Shown here piece by piece: positions 23,437 to 32,407 of a stretch of 38,039 nt of DNA. The notes below the pieces were generated by a model. That model saw nothing but the letters and a program-made list of their open reading frames with translations, was not told the origin of the DNA and did no database searches. The position numbers and the translations under genes are program-made. Position 1 is the stretch's first letter; each line of letters begins with the position of its first letter. Source of the DNA: Calditrichota bacterium (GTDB lineage Bacteria > Electryoneota > B3-LCP); assembly GCA_020051775.1 (NCBI GenBank), contig JAGVQJ010000046.1:1-38039 (forward strand). The letters run 5' to 3'.

Positions 23437-23741
23437 GCACCAGAACTATATCTTCTTTATAAAAGTCGTTCGTATGATACATATGAATCACTGAGAACAC
23501 TTTTCAATCTCTTTTTCGCGCAACTTTTATGCCTGAAAGGTTTAAACCTAAATTCGGCAGTTATCCGGAAAATTGACATCTCTGTGTATGAAATTAATCT
23601 TTCATATCAACAAATTATGGTTAATTGATCGGAATGCGGAGCGGTTCCTTTTTGGTGACTTTCTTGAGCGTAAAAGCCGCTCATTTTTTAAGGTGTTAGC
23701 ACGTAATGCAGACGCCAACTGCCGTTTTTAGGTTAAACATT
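23437..23741. other. 305-bp gap with no gene
   Basis: No conserved frame is visible on either strand. It lies directly downstream of a truncated methyltransferase gene, so it probably contains the junction that truncated it. I see only AT-rich sequence and no clear inverted-repeat ends. Confidence 0.4.
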
Positions 23742-23996
23742 TTAGAGGTGACCAATTGATCTTAAATTCAGTAAAGATGAAAAATTCCATTCATCTCCAA
23801 ATGACTCGACACTCTTAGATAGCGCAGACTCCGGCAAGAATCTTGGTATACCATTTCTGATTTGATATTGCTGCCCTGACGGTGTCTCTAAAACACCTTG
23901 TAAAATGCAACCATCGGAATCTAATACTTCATCTGTGAGCCTTAATGGCTCTCTTGAGACTGGATTACACAGAATATTTAACAACTTGGGATTCAT
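23742..23996 (-). pseudogene. Trm112-domain methyltransferase, truncated after the N-terminal domain
   Basis: From an ATG at 23996 with an excellent ribosome-binding site (GGAGG, 6 bases upstream) the frame reads MNPKLLNILCNPVSREPLRL, then QYQIRNGIPRFLPES and ESFGDEWNF, and stops after 84 residues. This is the zinc-ribbon-like Trm112 domain that precedes the catalytic domain in methyltransferases such as the one at 15146-16132. The catalytic domain is gone. Usual cysteine pairs are incomplete. It lies 25 bases after asnB and was probably its cotranscribed neighbour before the downstream rearrangement. Confidence 0.75.
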
Positions 23997-24021
23997 TTGT
24001 CCTCCATTTTGGTTTTGCCTT

Positions 24022-25920
24022 CTACAGTATGTAGGGAAAGTCAGCTTTGTATTCCTTCCGCCACAACTCAAATAAAACCAGTGCAAACAGACGCTCGCTG
24101 TTCGAACGGCCGCGGGCTTGACCACCAAGCAAATCAGCAACGAAGGGCCGATTGAATATGGCGCCGTCGGATTCCAGTAGAACGTCACGGAAAAAGTCCT
24201 TCCACGGGCCTGCCTGCAACCATGCCGCCAGAGGGATACTGAACCCCTGTTTGCGATGCAAATCAAATTCGGGGGGTAAAATTTTTTGCGCTAACATCTT
24301 GGTAAGAATCTTCTTTTTTGAAGATGTTGCCTTTAGGCGACTCGGCACTTTCCCGAAAGCAAATTCAATGATTCGGTAGTCCAGCAAGGGCGCGCGCACT
24401 TCAAGAGGGTTCAGCATACTTGTCCTGTCAACTTTAACCAAAATATCCTCGGCAAGGTAGTTCTCAAAATCCATGCGTGTGGCCCGCTGCAGGAGATCGG
24501 CATCGTTGGGGATACGCCGGCGACGAATTTCTTCGGCAACTTTACCCAGAGCTCCATTATTAAGCACTTCCGGCATCAGCAGGCGGCGGCGCGAAGAGGC
24601 ATCAAAGTACGTGGCAATCAAAGGCAGTCCATTACGAAGTTCTTCTCCAAGCCCCTGCAGCCAATTGCGCCCCTTGAATCCCAGGGGCAAAGAGGCTGCA
24701 CATATTCTTGCGATGCCCCTTCGAAAAGGAAAAGGTATCCAGCCCAATTTCTCACGTAGCCAAAGCAGCCGATTATAATGCCCATATCCGCCAAACAACT
24801 CATCGCCGCCGTCACCACCCAGCGCTACCGTGCAGTGCTGGCGGATTAACTGACTGACCAGAAAGGTCGGGATCATCGACGAATCCACCATGGGCTCATC
24901 GAACTGCCGCGCCAACAACGGAAGGATATCCACCGTTGACTCGGCCGCCTCCAGTTCAACGTGTTCGGTACCAAAATGTCGGGCAATCAATCTGGCATGT
25001 TCCGTCTCGTCGTAATCCCCATACCCGGGGAAGCGAATGGTGAAGGTCTTGACTCGGGGGGTGGCACGAACCGCCATGGCCGTCACCAGGCTGGAATCGA
25101 CCCCCCCACTGAGCAGAACACCCACCGGAACATCGGCGATCAGCTGACGCCGAACTGCATCCTCGAACAAGGACTCCAGTTCATCCAGCAATGCCGCATC
25201 ATCCACTTCGCCATTGGTGTACTGAGTCATTCTGAACTCAGGGACTTGCCAATAACGCCATACCTTTGCTTCCCCGGTGTTCACGTCAAAGGTCATCGCA
25301 TGGGCAGGCGGCAGTTTGTTGACTCCCTGCAGAATACAACGATCACCCGGGACATACCCCATGGCAAAATAACAGTCCAGAGCCGCGGGATCGATCCGCC
25401 GAGCAAAAGCCGGGTCGGCCATGAGCGCCTTTAGTTCCGACGCAAAGCGCAGGGTGCCATTGGACAGGGCGTAAAAGAGCGGTTTTTCGCCCGCCCGGTC
25501 GCGGGCCAAGAACAAGCGTTGAGCGCCTTGATCATACAGCCCGAACGCAAACATTCCGTTTAGGTGGCTAAGGCAATCTACACCCCATTCGCGATAGGCT
25601 TCCAAGATCACTTCCGTATCGCTGGCCGTGCGAAAAAAATGTCCCCGCGACTCTAGCTCGCGGCGCAAATCCCGGTAGTTGTAAATCTCACCATTGAACG
25701 TGATACAAAGCGTACCGGAAGAATCCTGCATTGGCTGATGGCCACCTGGCGAGAGGTCAATGATAGACAGACGTCGATGAGCCAGCCCTATACGTCCGTC
25801 CGCCGACCACCATACACCAGCGTCATCAGGCCCGCGATGGCGCATGGTATCGCGCTGGATAACCAATAGATCTCGGTCAGTTACTGGGACTTGAGAAGCA
25901 ATGCCTACAATGCCGCACAT
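24022..25920 (-). CDS. asnB: Asparagine synthase (glutamine-hydrolysing), AsnB type
   Basis: This 632-residue class II glutamine amidotransferase has the N-terminal nucleophile C2 (MCGIVGIA), RHRGPDDAG (28-36), FNGEIYNY (75-82) and SDTEVILEAY (100-109). The synthetase domain has the ATP-pyrophosphatase loop LLSGGVDSSLV (269-279), then GGDGGDELFGGYGHY and LVKVDRTSM. AsnB homologues are common in O-antigen and capsule clusters, where they may amidate uronic acids or supply amide groups rather than make asparagine. All catalytic residues are present. The gene sits 14 bases after an upstream methyltransferase gene. Confidence 0.93.
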   Translation of the reverse strand: MCGIVGIASQVPVTDRDLLVIQRDTMRHRGPDDAGVWWSADGRIGLAHRRLSIIDLSPGGHQPMQDSSGTLCITFNGEIYNYRDLRRELESRGHFFRTASDTEVILEAYREWGVDCLSHLNGMFAFGLYDQGAQRLFLARDRAGEKPLFYALSNGTLRFASELKALMADPAFARRIDPAALDCYFAMGYVPGDRCILQGVNKLPPAHAMTFDVNTGEAKVWRYWQVPEFRMTQYTNGEVDDAALLDELESLFEDAVRRQLIADVPVGVLLSGGVDSSLVTAMAVRATPRVKTFTIRFPGYGDYDETEHARLIARHFGTEHVELEAAESTVDILPLLARQFDEPMVDSSMIPTFLVSQLIRQHCTVALGGDGGDELFGGYGHYNRLLWLREKLGWIPFPFRRGIARICAASLPLGFKGRNWLQGLGEELRNGLPLIATYFDASSRRRLLMPEVLNNGALGKVAEEIRRRRIPNDADLLQRATRMDFENYLAEDILVKVDRTSMLNPLEVRAPLLDYRIIEFAFGKVPSRLKATSSKKKILTKMLAQKILPPEFDLHRKQGFSIPLAAWLQAGPWKDFFRDVLLESDGAIFNRPFVADLLGGQARGRSNSERLFALVLFELWRKEYKADFPYIL

Positions 25921-25934
25921 TTCCTACACCCCAC

Positions 25935-26855
25935 TCATCGTGGATACATCACCGGTACGCCGTTCTTCACAGGGTACACCTTTGCACATTGCTCGCATTG
26001 CAACCCGCCTTCTTGACGTACAAGTCCTTTCTCAGATAAACAGGCAGGACAGCGCAAAAGCGAAATCAGGTCAATACGGCTATTGCGGCTACGCTGGGAC
26101 AATGCACTCCTTATTCCCAAGACGAGCAACCGACGCAACTTAAATCCAAGGTGTTTTTGTGGGGCCTCGATCTTTCTATACGATTCTTCGGGGAGAGGCC
26201 AGGATACGTCGACACTAGGATTAACGATCCAATAGGGAATATTATTACGCCAATAAAACCGTGTATAAAACGGCGCAGGATGCTTCGATAAGAAACGCAG
26301 AAATGCAGCATCCTTCATCTTCCGTTCATACTCTGTCACAATTTCGCTGTCATGGCGCCAAGAAGGCTTATTGAATATTCTCAGTCTGCCGTCTATGTTT
26401 GTCACCTCAAGCCGATGATATGTGAACGGATTCAACCTTTCGAAGAAACCATCGGGCGTCTCAATGTATCCGGCTTTACCTACGCGCATCAATTCCGCCA
26501 AGAAATTCACCGGGTCAGGGCTGTGCTCCAGCACATGAGAAGCGACAATGAAGTCGAAGGACTGGGACTTGAAGGGCATCCTTTCAATATACCCAATCGC
26601 CAGCGGTCGATCTTTCACTAACTTCGATTCAATACGTTCCACAGTATCTTCGTAGGCATCCAGCAGCACATTTGCGCGAGGATAAGGATTCCCACCCGAA
26701 CCCACTTCAAGAACCAAAGCATCCGGCGGCACGGGGCAGTGCAGGCGGCGTAGAGACCACGCCAATCTTTCCATACCAAGGCGATTCAAGACACGCATTG
26801 GCAAGGACTCGGATGGGAAAGTACTGATAGTGCTTTCTTCCATGAGTTTCACCAT
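25935..26855 (-). CDS. SAM methyltransferase with C-terminal Trm112-like zinc ribbon
   Basis: This 306-residue protein has LVLEVGSGGNPYPRA (47-61) and the FDFIVASHVLEHSPDPVNFL motif of methyltransferase type 11. The C-terminal 40 residues form a zinc-ribbon (C269-P-A-C272 and C287-E-Q-C290) ending NGVPVMYP, a Trm112-like domain at the opposite end from its usual position. It is predicted to act on a glycan component. The zinc-ribbon may have been brought from a neighbouring gene by fusion. The start ATG has only a weak ribosome-binding site. Confidence 0.82.
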   Translation of the reverse strand: MVKLMEESTISTFPSESLPMRVLNRLGMERLAWSLRRLHCPVPPDALVLEVGSGGNPYPRANVLLDAYEDTVERIESKLVKDRPLAIGYIERMPFKSQSFDFIVASHVLEHSPDPVNFLAELMRVGKAGYIETPDGFFERLNPFTYHRLEVTNIDGRLRIFNKPSWRHDSEIVTEYERKMKDAAFLRFLSKHPAPFYTRFYWRNNIPYWIVNPSVDVSWPLPEESYRKIEAPQKHLGFKLRRLLVLGIRSALSQRSRNSRIDLISLLRCPACLSEKGLVRQEGGLQCEQCAKVYPVKNGVPVMYPR

Positions 26856-26898
26856 TCGGACATTTCAAAGAAACTCTTCGCATTCGACACAACCATGC

Positions 26899-27615
26899 CT
26901 AAAGTGTTCCAACAGTACTTGGCTTAACTGCTTCCACGAAGAGCGAGTCTTCAGGATGATTGTCCAGCAGCTCGATATCAGGCAATTTGCCCTGTTGAAA
27001 TGTGCATTTCTCAATTTCCGTAAAACCCTTTTCAATCAAAATGTTTTTTAGACTATCAAAATCATACATATATTTGTGACGCGCATAATAACTACCATGG
27101 CTATCAACAAAAAAATAATCCCGCAACATGCGTTCCTTCTCTCCGCAAGTATACAAGGACAACGCATAATTCAAATCAGGGACTGATAATCTCACCCGAC
27201 CACCCGGCTTGAGAACACGGTAGATTTCTCCTATCAAACGACAACCATCGCGGTGAGATAAATGCTCAAGAAAGTGAGAAGAGAAGACGCAATCGATCGT
27301 GTTATCGCCAAATGGCACGCTATAACTCAAATCATGAAACACAAACCGATTGTGTTCAAGAATAGAATGGTATTGCTGAAAAGTGTAGTACGTTCTAGAT
27401 CCAGTAGCTCGATAAAGAACTGCGTGAATCAACCGTGGACAAGATGCAAATAGAGCATTTAGCGATCCGTCAACATTGATCCAATCAGGCGCCACTGCTA
27501 AACCAGCACCCAAGTTTGCCTTCACTGGTTTGCCTGTATCAACCAAGCGCACGCGTCGCCTTTGAAATAACCAACCAAGAAAGCGCGTGCTGTTATCCGT
27601 AATTCGTCGAAGCAT
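26899..27615 (-). CDS. SAM methyltransferase-like protein (type 11)
   Basis: This 238-residue protein has a short SAM motif (KANLGAGLAVAPDWINVDGS, 32-51), the FDFIVSSH-type segment IDCVFSSHFLEHLSHRDGCR and VLKPGGRVRLSVPD. Such NLGAG-type proteins occur in many polysaccharide clusters and are annotated as methyltransferases, with substrates unknown. It lies 10 bases after the CgeB-like gene and is probably in the same operon. Confidence 0.8.
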   Translation of the reverse strand: MLRRITDNSTRFLGWLFQRRRVRLVDTGKPVKANLGAGLAVAPDWINVDGSLNALFASCPRLIHAVLYRATGSRTYYTFQQYHSILEHNRFVFHDLSYSVPFGDNTIDCVFSSHFLEHLSHRDGCRLIGEIYRVLKPGGRVRLSVPDLNYALSLYTCGEKERMLRDYFFVDSHGSYYARHKYMYDFDSLKNILIEKGFTEIEKCTFQQGKLPDIELLDNHPEDSLFVEAVKPSTVGTL

Positions 27616-27625
27616 GTCAAATCCG

Positions 27626-28720
27626 CTATTTCAATTCTTCTATCCTAACCAGCAACTGCCCCATCCGCGAAACGACGTCGTGTCCATCCCTCCACACACG
27701 CCGACAACCCGCTTCGGCAATGGAGCAACGCAAAAGATCATCTTGAACATACCGCCGCAATTTCTTGATTAGTTCTTCTTTTGATCGGAAGAAATCTGCA
27801 TCGCGCCCTTCTTCGTACAGGGTTGCAAGGTCATCAGTATACTTGGAAAGCAACATTGTTTGGGTCGCCGGAATCTCAAAACAACGTCGTGTGTATGTAT
27901 CACGATTGCGCTTGGACAAAAAGCACAGCGCAACTTTAGCGCCACACAGGGCTTTGTTGTAGTCCTCCCCCCAGACCAGGCTCACAGGAGCGAGACTACG
28001 GAGGAGTGGAGAGTTATAAACCGCCGGATACCATCCGTTCTCTCCAAAACCTTTATATGGGCCAAAGATTCGAAGACTAAATCCCTGTCGTACTATTTCC
28101 TCTATCAATTCCAAACGACCATCTGGCTCGTTGTGCCCCACAAATACCACATCACATTTGAATTTTTTCTGCTCTTCGGGCGTCAGAGTCACCGGATGAT
28201 TGATCTCCGGCACAAACCAGGAACGCAATAACTCCACGCGCCGCGCGCCAGCACGCAGAAAATCATCAATATTATGCTGACGATAAGCCAGCATCAAGTC
28301 ATATTCGGGAATCGCCTGCACAAAGTGTCGCCACGCCCAACGCGGCTGACGCGGCGAGAATGGATCGTCATTGTTATAGCCGACTAGAATCGCACGCGGA
28401 AACGCGCACTTGATTGCGCGCAGAGTTGCGGCGGTAATATGTGTGCCACGATAGACAAAGAGCGCATCGGGTTGTGTCTGAAGCGTGCGGGCAAGCAAAT
28501 CATGGTTGACCGCTTGAAACTGCGGACCTAGCAGATATTTATTCTGAAACTTGCAATTTAGCCGATTCAGTGCCGCCAATCCGGGGATTGGTGCAAGTGC
28601 GGGGCGAAAGTACGAATGCCAGGCAAACCGCTCAACCGTATGCCCCAACGTCGCCAACGCCCGCGCGACCGGTTCTTCATGCACTTGCGAGTGCCAATCT
28701 CCCACAACGAGAATTTTCAT
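27626..28720 (-). CDS. CgeB-family glycosyltransferase-like protein
   Basis: This 364-residue protein begins MKILVVGDWHSQVHEEPVAR and contains PDALFVYRGTHI, GYNNDDPFS, DVVFVGHNEPDGRLELIEEI and a C-terminal ALCFLSKRNRDTYTRRCFEI then PATQTMLLS segment. This is the CgeB/spore-maturation-type fold, a GT-B glycosyltransferase-like family. The terminal TRRCFEI..T motif corresponds to the donor-binding region. The gene lies 4 bases after the GT2 gene. The sugar is unknown. A remnant of a related gene start is seen at 36087-36191. Confidence 0.82.
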   Translation of the reverse strand: MKILVVGDWHSQVHEEPVARALATLGHTVERFAWHSYFRPALAPIPGLAALNRLNCKFQNKYLLGPQFQAVNHDLLARTLQTQPDALFVYRGTHITAATLRAIKCAFPRAILVGYNNDDPFSPRQPRWAWRHFVQAIPEYDLMLAYRQHNIDDFLRAGARRVELLRSWFVPEINHPVTLTPEEQKKFKCDVVFVGHNEPDGRLELIEEIVRQGFSLRIFGPYKGFGENGWYPAVYNSPLLRSLAPVSLVWGEDYNKALCGAKVALCFLSKRNRDTYTRRCFEIPATQTMLLSKYTDDLATLYEEGRDADFFRSKEELIKKLRRYVQDDLLRCSIAEAGCRRVWRDGHDVVSRMGQLLVRIEELK

Positions 28721-28724
28721 CTAT

Positions 28725-29756
28725 TCACAAGCGTGGGGTGTGTCCTACTAACCGCTTCGCCCACATAATTCCTTTGTCGCACAAGTTTTCACCCAACAGC
28801 CACAATGCCGCGCTGTAAAAATAGTAATGCCAGGTTTGGTTTAAGCGCGTCTCGCGCGCCAATTGAATCGCATACGTTAGAAATTCGCGCCGCCCGCGTT
28901 TGCGCTGAATCGAAAGAAATGGGTACGCATACTTGGAAAGGTCTCGCCGAATGAGTGTCGTCGTATCCAGGCCATATTTCTCATCAATAAACTTGCTGAT
29001 GACAAAAAAGCCCTTGGTAAAATTCACCGAGTTTTGTGCCGTGACCTTACCTGGTTGAAAAATACTCTTCTCCGCCAACGCCGCACCAAACTGTGGATTG
29101 TCATCACGAAAGGATTGAGCAGCAACCCCGACGGGGATATCACAGTAAATGGTCGGTTCATGCAGGGCAATTTCCGCCACCAGGTAGAGCTGGTAAAGCA
29201 ACATGCCGTCAAAGCGGTCGGTAGCATAATTCAATGCGCGTTCGCGTTTGAACGTCACTCCGCAAATGGAAACAGTGCGCTTGTAGAGAAAGACGCAGGT
29301 TTCAATTCCGGGCGCAAAACGTTGTGTGGTCGGACAGTATTTGAACTCCTCAAGCGTGCCATCCGGGTGCTGGGCATAGTAGCTACGCAACACGTAGCTC
29401 ACATCGCGATTAGCACGGAGAAATTCAAGGTATAGGTCCAATTTCCCAGGCGCGAACCAATCGTCATCCCCCATAAATAGCACAAACTCGCCCCGTGCTT
29501 GAGGAATCAAACCACGCAAATTGCCATCGTAGCCGAGATTGCGCTCGTTCTCGTAATAATTCACGGGATACGGCGAGCGGCAGCTAAATTCATCCACCCG
29601 CGCTCTCACTTCAGCGCGGCGAGGTGCCTTGTCTTCGCCAATGACGATCTCAATCTGCCCCGGATGAACATCGACCGAATCCAGCAAACGCACCAACGAG
29701 TCAGGGCGGTTGTAGCTGGGGATGCAGATTGAAAGCAAGATGGGTGGAGGCGTCAC
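28725..29756 (-). CDS. GT2 family glycosyltransferase
   Basis: This 343-residue GT-A enzyme has LSICIPSYNRPDSLVRLLDS (8-27), IVIGEDKA, NERNLGYDGNLRGLI and the metal-binding DDD (97-99, in FMGDDDWF). The C-terminal part (HYYFYSAALWLLG) has an amphipathic helix. It resembles the abequosyltransferase-like subgroup of GT2. It acts at the cytoplasmic side on lipid-linked oligosaccharides. The gene is tightly packed with its neighbours (4 and 16 bases). Confidence 0.88.
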   Translation of the reverse strand: MTPPPILLSICIPSYNRPDSLVRLLDSVDVHPGQIEIVIGEDKAPRRAEVRARVDEFSCRSPYPVNYYENERNLGYDGNLRGLIPQARGEFVLFMGDDDWFAPGKLDLYLEFLRANRDVSYVLRSYYAQHPDGTLEEFKYCPTTQRFAPGIETCVFLYKRTVSICGVTFKRERALNYATDRFDGMLLYQLYLVAEIALHEPTIYCDIPVGVAAQSFRDDNPQFGAALAEKSIFQPGKVTAQNSVNFTKGFFVISKFIDEKYGLDTTTLIRRDLSKYAYPFLSIQRKRGRREFLTYAIQLARETRLNQTWHYYFYSAALWLLGENLCDKGIMWAKRLVGHTPRL

Positions 29757-29772
29757 GTTGTTCTCTCAAAAC

Positions 29773-30642
29773 CTACAGTAACTGCCATTCTACCGGAACA
29801 ATATCGTGGATGTCATACTCAAACTCGTGAAACCATTGGCGGGGAGCGATGACGATTTTGCCGGGATACGTGCATAGCCACGCGCCCCACCAACTGAAAC
29901 TACTATTGGCAATGATGTGGTGTCGGCATTGACTCATCAGACGCAAATCTTCATAGTGCTTGTCCGCGCCGTTATGGGAAACAAATGTAGTTGGATAATC
30001 GAGTTGAAGATTATCTCGCGCCCAATCCGAATCGTCCGAGAAAACGAAAAAGCGCGGCAACGGGACTTGCTCTGTCAACCAGCAAACGGCAGAGCCATAG
30101 TATTCGAGCGAACACAACCCATGCACACGCAGGGTGGTTGAATTAGTAACGTAATCTCCGCGCCGAATGTGCAGACTGACCGATTCCCCCTGGCGGATCT
30201 GCTTGGACATGGTGCGATTGGCTACATTAGGTTCATCCCGAACCGTCAGCTCTTCTCGCAGAATTGGCGCAATATCTCTAAAGTATTTTTCACTCTGCCA
30301 TGCCCCATCTAGATACACGTTTCCTTTTAGGGTCAAGATGGTCGGATCAAAATACCCCGAACCTTGAAATGCCCACTTCCAACGCGGCTTAGGATGCAAC
30401 GAATGCAACATTTGTTTGACACGACGGACTTTTTCGCGGCCGTTAAACCACACTACTTCTTTCGGCGAGGCGATGGTCGCCTGGATGTTGAAATGCCCCA
30501 ACGCATACGCGCGCGCGGGATTGCGCCCGAAATGGGAAAGTTCCAGTTTCAGCGGCGCGTTGTTGACATCGGCAAGGCGACGAGCTGTGGCATACTGGAA
30601 CATCTGGTTGCCCAAACCGCCAGTGAGGCGAACAATGATCAT
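29773..30642 (-). CDS. GT11 fucosyltransferase (alpha-1,2 type)
   Basis: This 289-residue protein has the GT11 signatures: GGLGNQMFQYATARRLA (8-24), the donor-binding HIRRGDYV (158-165), and NSSFSWWGAWL (246-256). Bacterial GT11 enzymes such as WbsJ and FutC transfer L-fucose from GDP-fucose in alpha-1,2 linkage to galactose or related sugars. No GDP-fucose pathway genes are in this window, so the donor must come from elsewhere. The ATG at 30642 overlaps the stop of a truncated GT11 copy (ATGA). Confidence 0.9.
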   Translation of the reverse strand: MIIVRLTGGLGNQMFQYATARRLADVNNAPLKLELSHFGRNPARAYALGHFNIQATIASPKEVVWFNGREKVRRVKQMLHSLHPKPRWKWAFQGSGYFDPTILTLKGNVYLDGAWQSEKYFRDIAPILREELTVRDEPNVANRTMSKQIRQGESVSLHIRRGDYVTNSTTLRVHGLCSLEYYGSAVCWLTEQVPLPRFFVFSDDSDWARDNLQLDYPTTFVSHNGADKHYEDLRLMSQCRHHIIANSSFSWWGAWLCTYPGKIVIAPRQWFHEFEYDIHDIVPVEWQLL

Positions 30643-30827
30643 CTCTTATGAAACTGCCTATCCTGGAATGTCAATTCGGTTCGAGACAGGGCAACCTGAG
30701 AACGAATACTCTGATTGCGCGACGCTATTTCGGCGTCGTTGACCAATGCCAGGCGACGTGCGGCAGCGTAGCAGAAAAGCTGATTGCCGAGGCCACCTTT
30801 GATGCGGATGATGAGTTTCCTTGCCAA
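30639..30827 (-). pseudogene. Second GT11 gene, N-terminal remnant
   Basis: The frame reads KLIIRIKGGLGNQLFCYAAA followed by RRLALVNDAEI, the N-terminal signature of GT11. The probable start is TTG at 30827 (GAGG upstream), inside the end of wzy. After about 34 residues the sequence departs from the family, and the frame ends at 30639, overlapping the start of the intact GT11 gene. It is either a broken tandem duplicate or a replaced gene. Confidence 0.7.
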
Positions 30828-30834
30828 AAGTGCC

Positions 30835-32394
30835 TCAGAAAGAAGATTTGGAAGGCCGATAAGACCCACCCAGGGAGTTCACGGCGCTATTAGCCAGTCG
30901 TACTCTATAAAGAACGGACAACATTAGCCAGATAATCAGTGCATTCATGATGTTCTTCTCGCCGTACCACAGCCAATGAGGTATGGCCATGGCGATTATT
31001 CCCAACAAAGCCAAATTTGAAACAGTAAGGCGCTTGATCGAGTAACGCTCTATTTTCGTAAAAGCAAAGCTCCATAGCGCCACGATTATAAAAACGCCCG
31101 CCATTCTAAAATTCATGAACGGTACGACAACAGCATGCGTACCCCCGATCCCATACGTCATCTCCCATGCGGGACCCCGCAAAGCGTCGATCGGCCGCGC
31201 ATAACCTATCCAATCCGCCAAAAACCCCGGCACAATCGAACCAAGTAAATCCAGGTAAGTTTGACCATACTTGAGTGACAATGAGCCGTTGATATAGTCA
31301 CCGGCGACTGATAAAGGAGTGAGCAATACGGCAGACCACGTGCCGGTAAATGAACTACCCCGCCGCAAGCAGCGGGGTATCAAACACCCAACCACATAAG
31401 GCCGATTCGCCGCAAGCGGCGGGGAATTTAACCCGATAGAGATTAAATTATCAAAATGAATTGCACCGGCCGCTCTCAGATCACTTAATACCTCTATCAG
31501 ATCAGAAATACTAGCGACCCCAGTCAGCAAATGTCGTACAGCCCCGACAAGATATGCAGCAACAAAGACAACGAACACCAACAAGAACATCATTGGCCAG
31601 TTCAACTTCACTCTGTCCTTTGCCGAACCAAGGAGGCATTTACCCCACACGTAGTACATGAGCAGCGCGGCAAGGACAAAGGGCAGACTCTCCCTATCGC
31701 CCCTTAAAAGCTGAAACCAGATAACGATCAATAAAATCGCATATAAAACGATATTGCGCTTTAGTTTTGCAATCCTTGGGGAGGCCTCAAACATCGAATC
31801 CGCTAATGCGAATACAAGGAAAGCATAAGAAAATATCCATGCCGATGAAAAATTCCAATTTGTGCTTATGGCTTGTGATTCCGTGTACACCGCACTGAAA
31901 AGCGTATCCGCTGGCGCAGAAATCCAGGTTAATATGATTGCAATGACAACCCACGCCAAAAAAACCGTCAGTGAAAGAGTTTTTCCAAACGGTCGGTAGC
32001 GGACAATTTCTTCGCTCGACAAACCCATTGATAATTTTCCCTGAAGGAGCGAAACACCAGCCGCAAAGCCGGCGGCTCCTACAGCACCAATCATTGACAT
32101 CAATTCAATGATGGTCTTGTCCGTCGTATACGGGTTCACCGCCAATCCCCATAAGATCAATGGAGACTCCGCATTAAAATCAAACCAGATGTATGGGAAA
32201 ACATGAATAAATGGCAATGCATATGCAACAAACAACAGCATTGTTAGCGGCCCCACTCGGGATTGCTTATATAACCTGAACAGGTGCCAAGCAACCAGGG
32301 CAATGACTGTTGCTGAAATAACGATTGGTAGATAAATCCCTTCATGGAAGAGCAAGATGCCAAGGACACCGAAGCCCCAGAACAATATAGACAT
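30835..32394 (-). CDS. wzy: Wzy-like O-antigen polymerase (membrane protein), with an internal REP-derived stretch
   Basis: This 519-residue protein has about 11-12 transmembrane segments and a large periplasmic loop near the middle, typical of Wzy-type oligosaccharide repeat-unit polymerases. Features include WFQLLRGDRESLPFVLAALL (about 222-241) and PGFLADWIGYARPIDALRGP (about 400-419), as in polymerases of this type. Residues about 320-348 (including LNSPPLAANRPYVVGCLIPR and CLRRGSS) are encoded by two REP-like palindromes and have no counterpart in the flanking protein pattern. The reading frame is preserved. Polymerases vary greatly, so the assignment rests on topology and on the neighbouring wzx. 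Confidence 0.8.
   Translation of the reverse strand: MSILFWGFGVLGILLFHEGIYLPIVISATVIALVAWHLFRLYKQSRVGPLTMLLFVAYALPFIHVFPYIWFDFNAESPLILWGLAVNPYTTDKTIIELMSMIGAVGAAGFAAGVSLLQGKLSMGLSSEEIVRYRPFGKTLSLTVFLAWVVIAIILTWISAPADTLFSAVYTESQAISTNWNFSSAWIFSYAFLVFALADSMFEASPRIAKLKRNIVLYAILLIVIWFQLLRGDRESLPFVLAALLMYYVWGKCLLGSAKDRVKLNWPMMFLLVFVVFVAAYLVGAVRHLLTGVASISDLIEVLSDLRAAGAIHFDNLISIGLNSPPLAANRPYVVGCLIPRCLRRGSSFTGTWSAVLLTPLSVAGDYINGSLSLKYGQTYLDLLGSIVPGFLADWIGYARPIDALRGPAWEMTYGIGGTHAVVVPFMNFRMAGVFIIVALWSFAFTKIERYSIKRLTVSNLALLGIIAMAIPHWLWYGEKNIMNALIIWLMLSVLYRVRLANSAVNSLGGSYRPSKSSF
31352..31434. repeat. wzy: REP-like palindrome doublet inside wzy
   Basis: Two palindromes, CCCCGC...GCGGGG (31358-31377) and CGCCGCAAGCGGCG (31408-31421), are separated by about 30 bp and share GCCGCAAGC and GCGGGG(T/A)A words. 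Such doublets (BIME-like) are usually intergenic and associated with REP-associated tyrosine transposases. Here they are translated in frame. Confidence 0.75.
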
Positions 32395-32407
32395 ATATTT
32401 TCCCGGA

